Assembly (NCBI RefSeq): GCF_003333325.1
Contig: NZ_QOLC01000082.1
Span: 1 to 64,000, forward strand
Length of the DNA stretch: 64,000 bases
Direction of reading: 5' to 3'
Source: Candidatus Ulvibacter alkanivorans
Lineage (GTDB): Bacteria > Bacteroidota > Bacteroidia > Flavobacteriales > Flavobacteriaceae
Positions 18,715-28,144 of this stretch are shown here, in pieces; the first letter of the stretch is position 1, and each line of letters opens with the position of its first letter. Below the pieces are notes generated by a model. It ran no database searches, was not told where the DNA came from, and saw nothing but the letters and a program-made list of their open reading frames with translations. The translations under genes were made by a program, and so were the position numbers.

Positions 18715-19314
18715 ATGAAAAAATGGATCCCTATCATTGTTATTATCGGTATTGTTATCTTGGCCGGTGCTTATATGGCCAGCCTAAACAATAGGTTGGT
18801 AACACTCGATGAAGCTGTTAATGCCCAATGGGGAAATGTAGAAAGCACCTACCAACGTCGTGCCGATCTTATTCCGAACATTGTAAGTACGGCCAAAGGT
18901 TACGCCGAATTTGAACAAGAAACCCTAATAAAGGTTACCGAAGCCCGTAGTAAGGCAACTTCAATAACTATCGATCCATCTAATATCACTCCCGCTCAGT
19001 TAGAACAGTTTCAACAGGCACAACAAGGTTTAACCTCAGCCTTGTCCCGTTTATTAGCCGTATTTGAACGTTATCCAGAACTTAAGGCGAATGAGCAGTT
19101 CAAAGAATTGATCAATGAACTGGAACGTACCGAAAACAGGATCAATGTGGAGCGAGAACGATATAATGAAAAAGCACGTGTTTATAATACCGAAGTCAAG
19201 CAATTTCCGGCTAAATTGTTTGCCGGATTGTTAGGTTTCGATGAACGTGCCTATTTTAAAGCAGAAGCCGGTGCAGAAAATGCACCAGATGTCGAATTCG
19301 ATTTTGGAAATTAA
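18715..19314 (+). CDS. LemA family protein
   Basis: A 199-aa protein with an N-terminal signal-anchor helix (about 4-24) and the helical-bundle LemA domain. The hallmark is NAQWGNVESTYQRRADLIPNIV at about 36-57 (QW, Y-RR-DLIPN). LemA proteins are widespread membrane-anchored helical bundles whose biochemical role is poorly defined; they are typically encoded next to TPM-domain proteins, as here. The following TPM gene starts 3 bp after the stop codon. Confidence 0.95.
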   Translation: MKKWIPIIVIIGIVILAGAYMASLNNRLVTLDEAVNAQWGNVESTYQRRADLIPNIVSTAKGYAEFEQETLIKVTEARSKATSITIDPSNITPAQLEQFQQAQQGLTSALSRLLAVFERYPELKANEQFKELINELERTENRINVERERYNEKARVYNTEVKQFPAKLFAGLLGFDERAYFKAEAGAENAPDVEFDFGN

Positions 19315-19317
19315 GCT

Positions 19318-19755
19318 ATGTCTAAACTAGAAGATTTTTTAACTGCTGCCGAAGAAGCGGCTATTATACAGGCCATTCGAACTGCCGAAAAGAATACATC
19401 TGGAGAGATCCGCGTGCATTTGGAAGCGCATAGCAATATCGATGTGTTTGATCGGGCTGCAGAAGTGTTCGATTTCTTGCATATGGACAACACCAAACAA
19501 AGCAATGGTGTGCTCATCTATGTAGCCGTAGAAGACCGCAATCTTGTTATTATGGGCGATTCGGGGATCAATGATGTAGTTGCGCCTAATTTTTGGGAAA
19601 GCACCAAGGACATTATTATCTCTCATTTTAAGAAGGGTGCGATGGAACAAGGGTTGGTAGAAGGCATATTAAAAGCAGGAGAACAACTCAAACAACATTT
19701 TCCGCATAAGAAGGGCGATATAAATGAATTGCCCGATGAAATCTCTGTAGGATAG
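19318..19755 (+). CDS. TPM domain protein (TLP18.3/Psb32/MOLO-1 family)
   Basis: A 145-aa soluble TPM-domain protein without signal peptide: FLTAAEEAAIIQAIRTAEKNTSGEIRVHLE at residues 6-35, VLIYVAVEDRNLVIMGDSGIND in the middle, and FKKGAMEQGLVEGI later. In LemA-TPM-TPM clusters this short form accompanies the larger membrane-bound YgcG-like protein. Function is not established in bacteria. Its stop codon (19753-19755) directly abuts the ATG of the next gene. Confidence 0.9.
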   Translation: MSKLEDFLTAAEEAAIIQAIRTAEKNTSGEIRVHLEAHSNIDVFDRAAEVFDFLHMDNTKQSNGVLIYVAVEDRNLVIMGDSGINDVVAPNFWESTKDIIISHFKKGAMEQGLVEGILKAGEQLKQHFPHKKGDINELPDEISVG

Positions 19756-20553
19756 ATGGCTGGGAGCAACACTTCATATCGATTCTTATTGCTTTTGTTG
19801 TGTTGTCTTTTTATTTCTGAAACGGTATCGGCGCAATTCGACATTCCCAAAAAACCGAGCGGTAGCGATCAGACTTCGGTCTATGATGCTATTTCTTTAC
19901 TTTCCGAAGGTCAGCGCACTTCACTTGAGAACAAATTACTACGGTATGCCGACTCTACCTCAACACAGATCGTTGTTGCGATTATTGCTACTACCAAAGG
20001 AGAAGACATTTCGTTATTAGGAGCGCGATGGGGACAAGCCTGGGGCGTAGGACAAGCCGAAGAGGACAACGGTATTTTTATCATTCTCGCTAAGGATGAT
20101 CGAATGGTCGACATCAATACCGGCTATGGGATTGAGTATCGCATCACCGATCGAATGGCAGAACAGATCATTAATCGGATCATGATACCTAATTTTAAAC
20201 AAGGAGATTATTACGCCGGGCTGGATCAGGGTACGAATGCCATTATGGATGCTTTGGCCGGTGAATTTAAAGAAGAGCGCGATTTCAATTCAGATTCGGG
20301 TAACGGGATCTTCGTTGTTATCTTTATCATATTCTTTATCATTATTATCATACTCCGAGCACGTAACAAGGGAGGTCGCGGAGGTAACGGTGGCGGCAGC
20401 AGTTTGCTGGATGTCATCATTTTAAGCAACATGGGACGAACCGGCGGATTTGGCGGTGGTAGTTCCGGAGGTGGCTTTAGTGGTGGTGGCGGATTCGGCG
20501 GCGGATTCGGCGGCGGCGGATTTGGCGGTGGTGGCGCCAGTGGTGGTTGGTAA
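19756..20553 (+). CDS. YgcG-like TPM domain protein with glycine-rich tail
   Basis: A 265-aa exported protein. It has a signal peptide (1-27, ending TVSAQ), a periplasmic TPM domain (about 35-175, including TQIVVAIIATTKGEDI and GIFIILAKDDRMVDINTGYGIE), a membrane helix at about 188-207 and a C-terminal Gly/Ser-rich tail of about 45 residues (GGGFGGGG repeats) that would lie in the cytoplasm. This architecture is common for the third member of lemA-TPM loci. The gene converges on the outer-membrane barrel gene with a 5-bp gap. Confidence 0.92.
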   Translation: MAGSNTSYRFLLLLLCCLFISETVSAQFDIPKKPSGSDQTSVYDAISLLSEGQRTSLENKLLRYADSTSTQIVVAIIATTKGEDISLLGARWGQAWGVGQAEEDNGIFIILAKDDRMVDINTGYGIEYRITDRMAEQIINRIMIPNFKQGDYYAGLDQGTNAIMDALAGEFKEERDFNSDSGNGIFVVIFIIFFIIIIILRARNKGGRGGNGGGSSLLDVIILSNMGRTGGFGGGSSGGGFSGGGGFGGGFGGGGFGGGGASGGW

Positions 20554-20558
20554 TTTAG

Positions 20559-23339
20559 TTAATTAAAGAAAAACGAACTGTCTTTGGTTTCTCCTTTCTT
20601 TCCGAGGGTATTAAACTTATAGCTAAAACTCAACATAAAATAGCGTTGTAACACCGTACTCTCAACATCTTGTATATAATCGGCTGTAGAAGACCGGCTC
20701 GCATTGGTATTTTGATTGAGGAGATCGTATACCTTCAAAGTAATTAATCCTTTGTCTTGTAGTATGGAATACGCTAGAGAACTGTTCCAAAAAACCGATG
20801 AATTCTGAAAGCCGGGCGCTACATCGGGATTGTAAGTGTATAAAACCGTATTGCTCCATTCCAACTTTTTAGGATAGGTGGTTGTGGTTTGTAAACGCAG
20901 CTGATGCTGTACATACGTATTGTCTTCAAAAAGGTCCAGATCGAATGTATTATTACTATACGAAAAACGATAGGACGGGCGGATCTCGAACAAGTCCTCC
21001 CATGTAAATCCAATACCTACATTGGGGTTCAAGGTCGTTGTTCGGCTGGCGTACTGTACATCGTTGTTAAAGTTTATTGCTTTATTGTTCGCATACGACA
21101 TTCCTACATTGTACTTTATAGAGCGTAACGAATCGAGTTTTTTAGTCTTATTATAACCTACGTTCGCATTAAAACTGTAGAATCCATCCACATTGGCGTA
21201 AGTCGTATTTCGAACAAAGTTCTCATCGACTGTTGTTTTTGCTACCACCCTATCATTACCATAGGATGCATTTACATAACTAAATAAGCCTGTTTGTGTT
21301 TGGAAATCGTAGTTATTCAACCCCATATACAATCTATGTTGGTTCGATGGGTCCAGATCGGGATTTCCTTGCACAATATTTAAAGGGTCGGAAACATCTA
21401 CATAAGGAGAGAGTTGTGAGACGCTAGGTGCATTATTACTTAGGTTATAGCCTGAGTAAATACTAAGTTTTGGCCCGAAGCGATAACTTACATTTGCCCC
21501 AAGTTCGACAGCATTAAAATCGTTAGAAAAATCGATGTCGCGTAACCCATCTTCACTCGCTAAGGTTCTAAATACATACCCGGCACTAAGTCTAACACGC
21601 AATTTTTCATTGTTATAACGCAGTCCGATCTCCGGACGAGAACTTCTATTTGAATTGGTAAAGTTGGTACTTTGTTCCAGATTAAAGTCTGTGAACTCTT
21701 GAGTCGATTCGTTAAAATCGAATACACTTTGTCTATCTTCTCGAGTATCGTCGCTGTAGGCATATTCGAGGTCCAAGAAAAATTTTTCGGCGAGTAAAGG
21801 AATCCTTGCCTCTCCTCTAAGCGTAAATCGATTGGAATTTTGTTCACCATCGGTTAGCTGATTGCGGTTAATGGTTTGAGGGTCGTCACCAAATACCATG
21901 GTATTAGATCTAAGTCGGTCCAAGCCCGTCGCTCTATCCATATCATTTTCCAATCGTGTACGCACGAATGCGCCTTTAGCACCTATTTTGTTTGTAATTG
22001 TAAGTCGGTTCTCAAAGTTGGTTCTATCTTCTTCGGAATTTCGTATCGTAGAAGACTCGTTGGTTAGGTCACCATTAACGGAACGTGTTTCTTCGTCATT
22101 CTGAAAACGGGAATCGCCGGTATTATAATCTAGTCCGGATCTAACATTAATAAGAAAAGTAGAATCTATTTGTGTTTTAAATTGCACGTTGGCCGAGTGC
22201 CCATCGTTGTTTGAAGTGGTACTTGTACGGGTGCTTGAAAAGAACCGATTGTCCGGCAAGATGTTTTCTCGATTGCGGGTCTCATTGTTAAACGAGTTTG
22301 CCCCATTGTAAAAATAATCGACGGTAAGGTCTGTTTCTTTTCCGAAGTCATCGGCATAATTAACGCCTGCTGTTCTCGAATTCGTGATGCCTTCGCCGCC
22401 ACCAAAACTTCTACCACCGAAATTAAAGGATCCGTTTTGGTTTATATTAATGTAACGCGCATTACCAAACATTTTTTCGATCTCCCCAAAGCTAAATCCG
22501 GGAGAATTGATATTATTTCCTCCCGCCAGTGCACTTAAGCGAACATCGTTATCGAAATAATTTACCAAGCCTGCATATTCAAATCGTTCGTCTGTTCCAC
22601 CACCGGCGGCAACCCGACCAAACACCCCTTTGTTTTTTTCTTCGTCTATGGTAATATTTATGGTTTTGTTCTCATCATCGCCTGCTTCGCCGGTAAAGGC
22701 TTCCGAATCGGTCTTGGTATCGGTTACCTGAATCTTATCTACGATCTCCTTGGTTAGGTTACGTGTAGCGATCGTAGGGTCATCGCCAAAGAACGGTTTT
22801 CCATTCACTAAGATCTTATTAACGGTCTTACCATTTACGGTAATGTTGCCTTGCGCATCTACTTCGACGCCGGGTAATTCTTTTAAGAGGTCTTCTACAT
22901 TGGCACCTTTTTTAGTTTTAAAGGAGGCTACATTAAATTCGAGCGTATCTTTCTTTATAGTGATAGGAGCTCTTGAAGCGGTAATCACAACGTCTTCGAG
23001 TTGTTCGGCCATAACGTCCATGTCTATGTTGCCAAGATCTATTTTCTGTTGATCGAGCGTGACCTTTTGACTGTAGGAGGTATAGCCGGTGTAACTAATT
23101 GTAAGATTTAGTGCCGGAAGTCCGGTATCAAATTGAAGTTCAAAATTTCCTTTTCGGTCACTTATAGTATAGGTAATAAGTGTGGTGTCTTTAATGGTTT
23201 CTGCATAGACCGTAGCCGACTCTAATGGCGTTCTTTCGGTGGCATCGACGAGGGTTCCCGAGATGGTGTATTCTTGCGCAATGCTTGTAAGCGAAAGTAA
23301 GCTAAAGACCAGCAAAAGCCAGTAAATTCGTAGTTGCAT
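20559..23339 (-). CDS. outer-membrane beta-barrel protein (TonB-receptor-like, carboxypeptidase-regulatory N-domain)
   Basis: A 926-aa protein from the ATG at 23339, which gives a clean signal peptide (MQLRIYWLLLVFSLLSLTSIAQ); the frame extends 10 codons upstream. It has a CarboxypepD_reg-like domain (about 25-110, YTISGTLVDATERTPLESATV), a plug-like region (about 125-225, VEDLLKELPGVEVDAQGNITVNGKTVNKILVNGKPFFGDD split over several strands) and a long OMP_b-brl_3-type barrel to the C-terminus. It probably is a TonB-dependent or TonB-like outer-membrane protein. The ligand is unknown; no SusD partner is adjacent, which argues against a polysaccharide utilisation locus. Confidence 0.9.
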   Translation of the reverse strand: MQLRIYWLLLVFSLLSLTSIAQEYTISGTLVDATERTPLESATVYAETIKDTTLITYTISDRKGNFELQFDTGLPALNLTISYTGYTSYSQKVTLDQQKIDLGNIDMDVMAEQLEDVVITASRAPITIKKDTLEFNVASFKTKKGANVEDLLKELPGVEVDAQGNITVNGKTVNKILVNGKPFFGDDPTIATRNLTKEIVDKIQVTDTKTDSEAFTGEAGDDENKTINITIDEEKNKGVFGRVAAGGGTDERFEYAGLVNYFDNDVRLSALAGGNNINSPGFSFGEIEKMFGNARYININQNGSFNFGGRSFGGGEGITNSRTAGVNYADDFGKETDLTVDYFYNGANSFNNETRNRENILPDNRFFSSTRTSTTSNNDGHSANVQFKTQIDSTFLINVRSGLDYNTGDSRFQNDEETRSVNGDLTNESSTIRNSEEDRTNFENRLTITNKIGAKGAFVRTRLENDMDRATGLDRLRSNTMVFGDDPQTINRNQLTDGEQNSNRFTLRGEARIPLLAEKFFLDLEYAYSDDTREDRQSVFDFNESTQEFTDFNLEQSTNFTNSNRSSRPEIGLRYNNEKLRVRLSAGYVFRTLASEDGLRDIDFSNDFNAVELGANVSYRFGPKLSIYSGYNLSNNAPSVSQLSPYVDVSDPLNIVQGNPDLDPSNQHRLYMGLNNYDFQTQTGLFSYVNASYGNDRVVAKTTVDENFVRNTTYANVDGFYSFNANVGYNKTKKLDSLRSIKYNVGMSYANNKAINFNNDVQYASRTTTLNPNVGIGFTWEDLFEIRPSYRFSYSNNTFDLDLFEDNTYVQHQLRLQTTTTYPKKLEWSNTVLYTYNPDVAPGFQNSSVFWNSSLAYSILQDKGLITLKVYDLLNQNTNASRSSTADYIQDVESTVLQRYFMLSFSYKFNTLGKKGETKDSSFFFN

Positions 23340-23528
23340 GTTAGTTTTGATCGATGAATGCCAATCCAAATATAATCGAGTAATTAGTTTACGTCACTAC
23401 AATGAATTTTCTTAACACATTCTTAACGTTTTGTAGGTACAACTGTTCTGGTCAAATGAATAGTCCACGCTCGAGTTGAAAAATCATAGCACGGTTAAGA
23501 AATCCCGCTTATTGAGGTATGGATTGTG

Positions 23529-24830
23529 CTATTTCTTCCGAATATAAATAGTAATTGGTACACCCGTAAAATCGAAATGATCTCTTAGTTTATTTTCTAG
23601 GAAGCGTTTATACGGTTCTTTTACATACTGCGGAAGGTTGGCAAAGAACGCAAAACTTGGATAAGGCGTTGGCAATTGCGTACAGAACTTGATCTTGACG
23701 TATTTCCCTTTGTACTGTGGCGGCGGATACGCCTGAATTATAGGAAGCATGGTGTCGTTCAACAGACTGGTCTTTACTTTCTTGCTTCGGTTCTTGTACA
23801 CATCTACGGCCGTTTCTATGGCTTTAAAGATTCGTTGCTTGGTATGTGCCGACATAAACACTATGGGAACATCGGTGTAGGGTTCGCATTGCTTTTTAAT
23901 GTATTTCTCAAATTCTTTTACGCTGTGATTGTCTTTTTCAACCAAGTCCCATTTGTTGGCCAAGATGACCACTCCCTTATTGTTGCGATGTGCCAACCAA
24001 AAAATATTTTGCACTTGACCGTCGAATCCGCGGGTCGCATCGAATACCAAGATCACCACGTCACAGTGTTCTATGGCCCGAACACTACGCATGACCGAGT
24101 AAAACTCAAGATCTTCTTTTACTTTGCTTTTTTTGCGGATCCCGGCAGTGTCTACCAAGTTAAATTCGAAACCGAAGCGATTGTATCTAGTGTCGATACT
24201 GTCTCTGGTGGTTCCTGCGACATCGGTTACGATATAGCGATCTTCGCCTATAAGCGCATTGATAAATGATGACTTCCCCGCATTTGGGCGCCCAACCACA
24301 GCAAATCGGGGTAGTGTCTCCTCTTCACGTTCAGTTTCTTCGGGTAATGCTTGAATGAGGTCGTCCAACAGTTCGCCCGAGCCACTACCACTAATACTGG
24401 AAATGTTATAATACTTTTCAAAACCAAGCGAATAGAATTCGACCGCATCGTTAACGCGGGTGGCACTATCTACTTTATTTACCGCTAAAAATACCGGCTT
24501 GTTGGTCTTTCGAAGCAATTTGGCTACATCTTCGTCCATTCCAGTGACTCCGCTTTCTACATCGACCATAAAGATGATGGCATCTGCCTCATCGATCGCA
24601 AGTTCTACTTGTTTATCGATCTCGGCTTCGAAGATATCGTCGCTTCCTTTTACATATCCTCCTGTATCGATTAACGAAAATTTTCGTCCGTTCCAATCGC
24701 TTTTACCGTAGTGACGATCGCGTGTCACGCCACTCACTGCATCCACGATCGCCTCCCGGCGTTGGATCAATCGGTTAAAAAAAGTGGATTTCCCTACATT
24801 GGGACGACCTACAATGGCTACAATGCTCAT
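23529..24830 (-). CDS. der: ribosome biogenesis GTPase Der (EngA)
   Basis: A 433-aa double GTPase for 50S subunit assembly. The ATG at 24830 gives the canonical MSIVAIVGRPNVGKST; the open frame extends 54 codons upstream but that part resembles no Der protein. G-domain 1 has GRPNVGKS, DTGG and NKVD. G-domain 2 has GRPNAGKS, DTAG and NKWD. A KH-like C-terminal domain follows (about 355-433). It lies downstream of era on the same strand with a 221-bp gap that holds strong RNA structure, so the two assembly GTPases may be cotranscribed with processing or attenuation between them. Confidence 0.98.
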   Translation of the reverse strand: MSIVAIVGRPNVGKSTFFNRLIQRREAIVDAVSGVTRDRHYGKSDWNGRKFSLIDTGGYVKGSDDIFEAEIDKQVELAIDEADAIIFMVDVESGVTGMDEDVAKLLRKTNKPVFLAVNKVDSATRVNDAVEFYSLGFEKYYNISSISGSGSGELLDDLIQALPEETEREEETLPRFAVVGRPNAGKSSFINALIGEDRYIVTDVAGTTRDSIDTRYNRFGFEFNLVDTAGIRKKSKVKEDLEFYSVMRSVRAIEHCDVVILVFDATRGFDGQVQNIFWLAHRNNKGVVILANKWDLVEKDNHSVKEFEKYIKKQCEPYTDVPIVFMSAHTKQRIFKAIETAVDVYKNRSKKVKTSLLNDTMLPIIQAYPPPQYKGKYVKIKFCTQLPTPYPSFAFFANLPQYVKEPYKRFLENKLRDHFDFTGVPITIYIRKK

Positions 24831-24936
24831 AATGCGTGTGGTTATTTGGTATGCAAAAGTACTATTTTTAAGTGATGTTGCATATGGTGAAGTAAGATGA
24901 TTTAAAGGAAGTTGCGTTAGGTATTGACGCGGCATC

Positions 24937-25039
24937 CTTTTTGGGCTTCGGCGAGTGCGATTATAATCTAAAGAAGACGGTACTCTGCCCAAAAAGATAT
25001 AGCAGAAAGACCGGCGCGCCTCCAGCCTTGGAGGCGCGC
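24937..25039 (-). other. structured intergenic element between era and der
   Basis: Two inverted repeats lie in the 221-bp gap. The arms CTTTTTGGGC (24937-24946) and GCCCAAAAAG (24987-24996) enclose a second pair, GAGT/ACTC. A separate 11-bp perfect GC-rich hairpin, GCGCGCCTCCA/TGGAGGCGCGC (25014-25024 and 25029-25039), stands 12 nt past the era stop. Neither is followed by a T-run, so neither is a standard terminator. It may be an RNA processing element, attenuator or small RNA. Confidence 0.4.
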
Positions 25040-25051
25040 AACGCCCATCTC

Positions 25052-25933
25052 TTAATTGTTGTAACCGAAACGACGCAATTGCCTGTCGTTACTGCGCCAG
25101 TTCTTATTTACCTTTACGTACAATTCGAGGTGTACTTGTTTGCCAAAGAACTTCTCCAGGTCCTTTCGCGCTTCGATCCCGACCCGTTTGATCGCAGCTC
25201 CTTTATGACCAATAATGATCCCTTTTTGTGTCTCGCGTTCGACCATAATGACGCTGCGCATACGGATGATGTCCTCTTCTTCGAAGAATTCTTCGGTCTC
25301 TATTTCTACGGAATACGGAATTTCCTTTTTGTAGTGCATCAAGATCTTTTCGCGAATGGCCTCATTTACAAAAAAGCGTTCGGGTTTGTCGGTTAGTTGG
25401 TCTTTGGGATAAAACGGAGGCGATTCGGGTAGTAGTTCGATGATGCGATTGAACACTTCGGCCACCCCAAAATTTTGAAGGGCAGAAATGGCAAAAATCT
25501 CGGCATTTGGCACTTTCTCTTGCCACATGGTAACGGCCTCTTGTAATTTTTCTTCGTTGCCTTTATCGATCTTGTTGATAAGCAAAAGTACCGGGATCTT
25601 AGCGTTTGTGATCTTGTTAAAGAAGGCTTCGTCCTTGAGGTCTTTTTCGCCTAACTCGACCAAATAGAGCAACACATCGGCATCTTCGAAAGCCGATTTT
25701 ACGAAATCCATCATGCTTTCCTGAAGCTGATAGGCAGGTTTTATAATGCCCGGTGTATCGCTAAGCAATACTTGAAAATTCTCACCATTTACGATCCCTA
25801 GGATGCGGTGTCGCGTAGTTTGCGCTTTGGAAGTAATGATGGAAAGGCGTTCGCCTACGAAGGCGTTCATCAAGGTGCTTTTCCCGACATTTGGATTCCC
25901 GATGATATTTACAAAACCAGCTTTGTGCGACAT
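25052..25933 (-). CDS. era: GTPase Era
   Basis: A 293-aa 16S rRNA-binding GTPase for 30S maturation. The GTPase domain has GNPNVGKS (G1, residues 12-19), DTPG (G3) and NKID (G4). The C-terminal KH domain is clear (IIGHKGAAIKRVGIEARKDLEKFFG, about 240-265). Length is normal for the family (about 295-300). It is followed by der on the same strand. A GC-rich hairpin begins 12 nt downstream of the stop codon. Confidence 0.98.
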   Translation of the reverse strand: MSHKAGFVNIIGNPNVGKSTLMNAFVGERLSIITSKAQTTRHRILGIVNGENFQVLLSDTPGIIKPAYQLQESMMDFVKSAFEDADVLLYLVELGEKDLKDEAFFNKITNAKIPVLLLINKIDKGNEEKLQEAVTMWQEKVPNAEIFAISALQNFGVAEVFNRIIELLPESPPFYPKDQLTDKPERFFVNEAIREKILMHYKKEIPYSVEIETEEFFEEEDIIRMRSVIMVERETQKGIIIGHKGAAIKRVGIEARKDLEKFFGKQVHLELYVKVNKNWRSNDRQLRRFGYNN

Positions 25934-26062
25934 AGTATACTTTTTAGCAAAGATATTTGATATAAAGTTAGTAGCTGTGTATTTACGCCACTTTTAGAAA
26001 GATTTAGCAGTTGCCCATTAATAGAAAATAGTGTGGATCAAATTAAAAAATAAAGGGTCGTG

Positions 26063-26725
26063 CTACGATGTGAATTCGGTTGAGATCTTCTCAAATTCAA
26101 TTTCAGAAAAATCGCTGATTACTTTATCGGCCAAGGTATACTCTTGGTTTTTAGAATGTGTGCTTTTATAGGCAACGCAGTAGATACCGGCTGCTTTAGC
26201 GGCCTTAATTCCGTTGGTTGCATCTTCGATGACCATACATTGCGATCTGTTAGCACCGGCAATGGCGGCGGCCTTTTGAAAGATCTCCGGATGCGGTTTC
26301 GATTGTTTTAGATCGGCACCACTCACTTTGCCCTTAAAATAGGGATTGAGTTGAAAGCGTTCAAAGATACGTTCTATGTTGGGCATGGAGGCCGAGGATG
26401 CCAATACCAATGTGAGATCGTTCTTCTTGTAATTCTTTATCAATTCTAATACACCCGGCAGCAATTGCAAGCTTGTATCGGTATCGAACAACTGTTTAAA
26501 ATGTTTTCTTTTCTTGGCCACTAGTGTTTCGGGGGCTTCGGAAAGTGAATAGCGGTCGCAAAGATCGCGACAAATTGTAATGGTTGACTGACCGGTATAA
26601 CTGTTGTACAAGGATTGTGACACTGTTATACCCACTTCGTCGAACATTTGAAAATAGGCTTTTTTGTGTAGTGGTTCGGTGTCGACTATCACACCGTCCA
26701 TATCGAATAAAACAGCTTTTAGCAT
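26063..26725 (-). CDS. HAD-superfamily hydrolase, beta-phosphoglucomutase-like
   Basis: A 220-aa HAD subfamily IA protein with motif I DMDGVIVDTEP (nucleophile D8, acid D10), an alpha-helical cap, motif II (VLASSAS), motif III Lys (SKPHPEIF) and motif IV (VIEDATNGIKAAKAAG). The DxDGVxxDTEP form and the cap type match phosphatases or phosphomutases acting on sugar phosphates; substrate is not assignable. It lies 6 bp downstream of the antiporter gene on the same strand and probably forms a two-gene unit with it. Confidence 0.88.
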   Translation of the reverse strand: MLKAVLFDMDGVIVDTEPLHKKAYFQMFDEVGITVSQSLYNSYTGQSTITICRDLCDRYSLSEAPETLVAKKRKHFKQLFDTDTSLQLLPGVLELIKNYKKNDLTLVLASSASMPNIERIFERFQLNPYFKGKVSGADLKQSKPHPEIFQKAAAIAGANRSQCMVIEDATNGIKAAKAAGIYCVAYKSTHSKNQEYTLADKVISDFSEIEFEKISTEFTS

Positions 26726-26731
26726 AGTAAA

Positions 26732-27982
26732 TTATAAGGGTTCTTCAGTTTGTACTTTTTTAACCAGCGAACTCACGGTAAGGCCTTGTACCAAAATAGA
26801 GAACACCACGACGATATAGGTAATTACCAAAAAGAGATCGCGATGCATTTCTTGAGTAAGTCCTAATGCGAGTGCAATTGAAATTCCGCCCCGCAAGCCA
26901 CCCCAGGTCATAATGAGGTTGGTCTTGGGCACAAAATTGAGTTTTTCTTTAAAGAAGTTGATAGGCAACAACAAGGAGGTATATCGACAGGCCAACACGA
27001 TAGGAATAGCGAGCAGCCCAACAAGAATATAATTTCCTTGAAAGGTAAGCACCAACATTTCCATACCAATTAATACAAAAAGGATGGTGTTTAGTAAGAT
27101 ATCGATCAGTTCCCAGAACTTATCGACATAGGTCTCGGTGACTTCAGACATGGTCGAGGCGCGAACTGTGTCGTTTCCTACGAACAGTCCGGCGGCCACC
27201 ATAGCCAAAGGTGCAGACAGATGTAAATATTGTGCCAGCACTGTTCCACCCATAACGGCTGCCAAGGTGATGATCACTTCTATGTCGTAATCGTCTATAG
27301 ACTTCATGAGTCGATAGGTGATCCATCCCAGAATGAGTCCTAGGAGCAATCCGCCAATCACTTCTTGACCAAACAGTGTAACCACATCTAAAGCGGTAAC
27401 ACTATCGCTTCCGCGTCGTGCTATTTCAAAAATAGTGAGGAAGATCACCACGCCCACTCCGTCGTTGAACAAGGATTCACCTACGATCTTAGTTTCTAAT
27501 TTCTTCGGAACTCCGGCTTTTTTTAAGATGCCCAATACCGCGATTGGGTCGGTGGGAGAAATGAGTGCCCCAAATAACAAACAATAGATATACGCTACTT
27601 CCAATCCTAAAAGTGGCAACAGCACATACATGGCAGTTCCTACCAAAAAGGTGGACACTAATACGCCTAAGGTCGCAAAGACCAAGACTGGAGCACGTTG
27701 GATTTTTAGCTGTTCAAAATTGGTATGCAGTGCACCGGCAAACAATAGAAAACTCAACATTATATCGAGCAATACGCTTTTAAAGTCGATCTGAGTAATG
27801 ATGAATCGTTCTGCATTTAACAAGGTGTCATCTACATAACTAATCGCGAAGATCACTAAGGTGAACAAGATGGTGATAAACATTAATCCGATGGTATTGG
27901 GCAGTTTTAGGAATCGGACATTGATATAACCGAAAATGGCGGCTAGAACGACCAAGATTGAAATGATTACAAAATAATCCAT
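26732..27982 (-). CDS. CPA1-family cation:proton antiporter (NhaP-like)
   Basis: A 416-aa inner-membrane protein with 11-13 predicted hydrophobic helices. Typical CPA1 motifs are LISPTDPIAVLGILKKAGVPKKLE (about residues 138-160) and GESLFNDGVGVVIF (about 166-180), where the conserved Asp residues carry Na+/H+ exchange. A later GGLRGGISIALAL (about 364-376) also fits the family. It exchanges a monovalent cation for protons, useful for pH and salt homeostasis in a marine organism. Promoter elements were not clear upstream. The HAD gene follows. Confidence 0.92.
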   Translation of the reverse strand: MDYFVIISILVVLAAIFGYINVRFLKLPNTIGLMFITILFTLVIFAISYVDDTLLNAERFIITQIDFKSVLLDIMLSFLLFAGALHTNFEQLKIQRAPVLVFATLGVLVSTFLVGTAMYVLLPLLGLEVAYIYCLLFGALISPTDPIAVLGILKKAGVPKKLETKIVGESLFNDGVGVVIFLTIFEIARRGSDSVTALDVVTLFGQEVIGGLLLGLILGWITYRLMKSIDDYDIEVIITLAAVMGGTVLAQYLHLSAPLAMVAAGLFVGNDTVRASTMSEVTETYVDKFWELIDILLNTILFVLIGMEMLVLTFQGNYILVGLLAIPIVLACRYTSLLLPINFFKEKLNFVPKTNLIMTWGGLRGGISIALALGLTQEMHRDLFLVITYIVVVFSILVQGLTVSSLVKKVQTEEPL

Positions 27983-28075
27983 GTAGCGGTCAAGGGTTTT
28001 GGCTAAGATAGTAGTTTAAATGGAAATTGCATGGTTAACGGGCTCTAGTCATTTTTCAGAAAAAAAGAGGGGAAC

Positions 28076-28118
28076 TGACAAAAGTCATATTCTCCACCGA
28101 GTGTGCATTTTACCTTTA
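28076..28118 (+). promoter_or_regulatory. Fnr-like box and -7 element of the hemN operon
   Basis: The perfect palindrome TGACAAAAGTCA (28076-28087) has its centre 29.5 nt upstream of the -7-like TACCTTTA (28111-28118). Transcription would begin near 28125, about 20 nt before the first gene, placing the box near -43 as for a class II activator. Confidence 0.75.
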
Positions 28119-28144
28119 CGGTGTACAAATTTAAATACTGAACT

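Noticed and set aside
23676..24269. A 197-aa open frame on the plus strand
   Set aside because: Entirely antisense to der, with a protein composition unlike any family; a shadow of a highly conserved gene.
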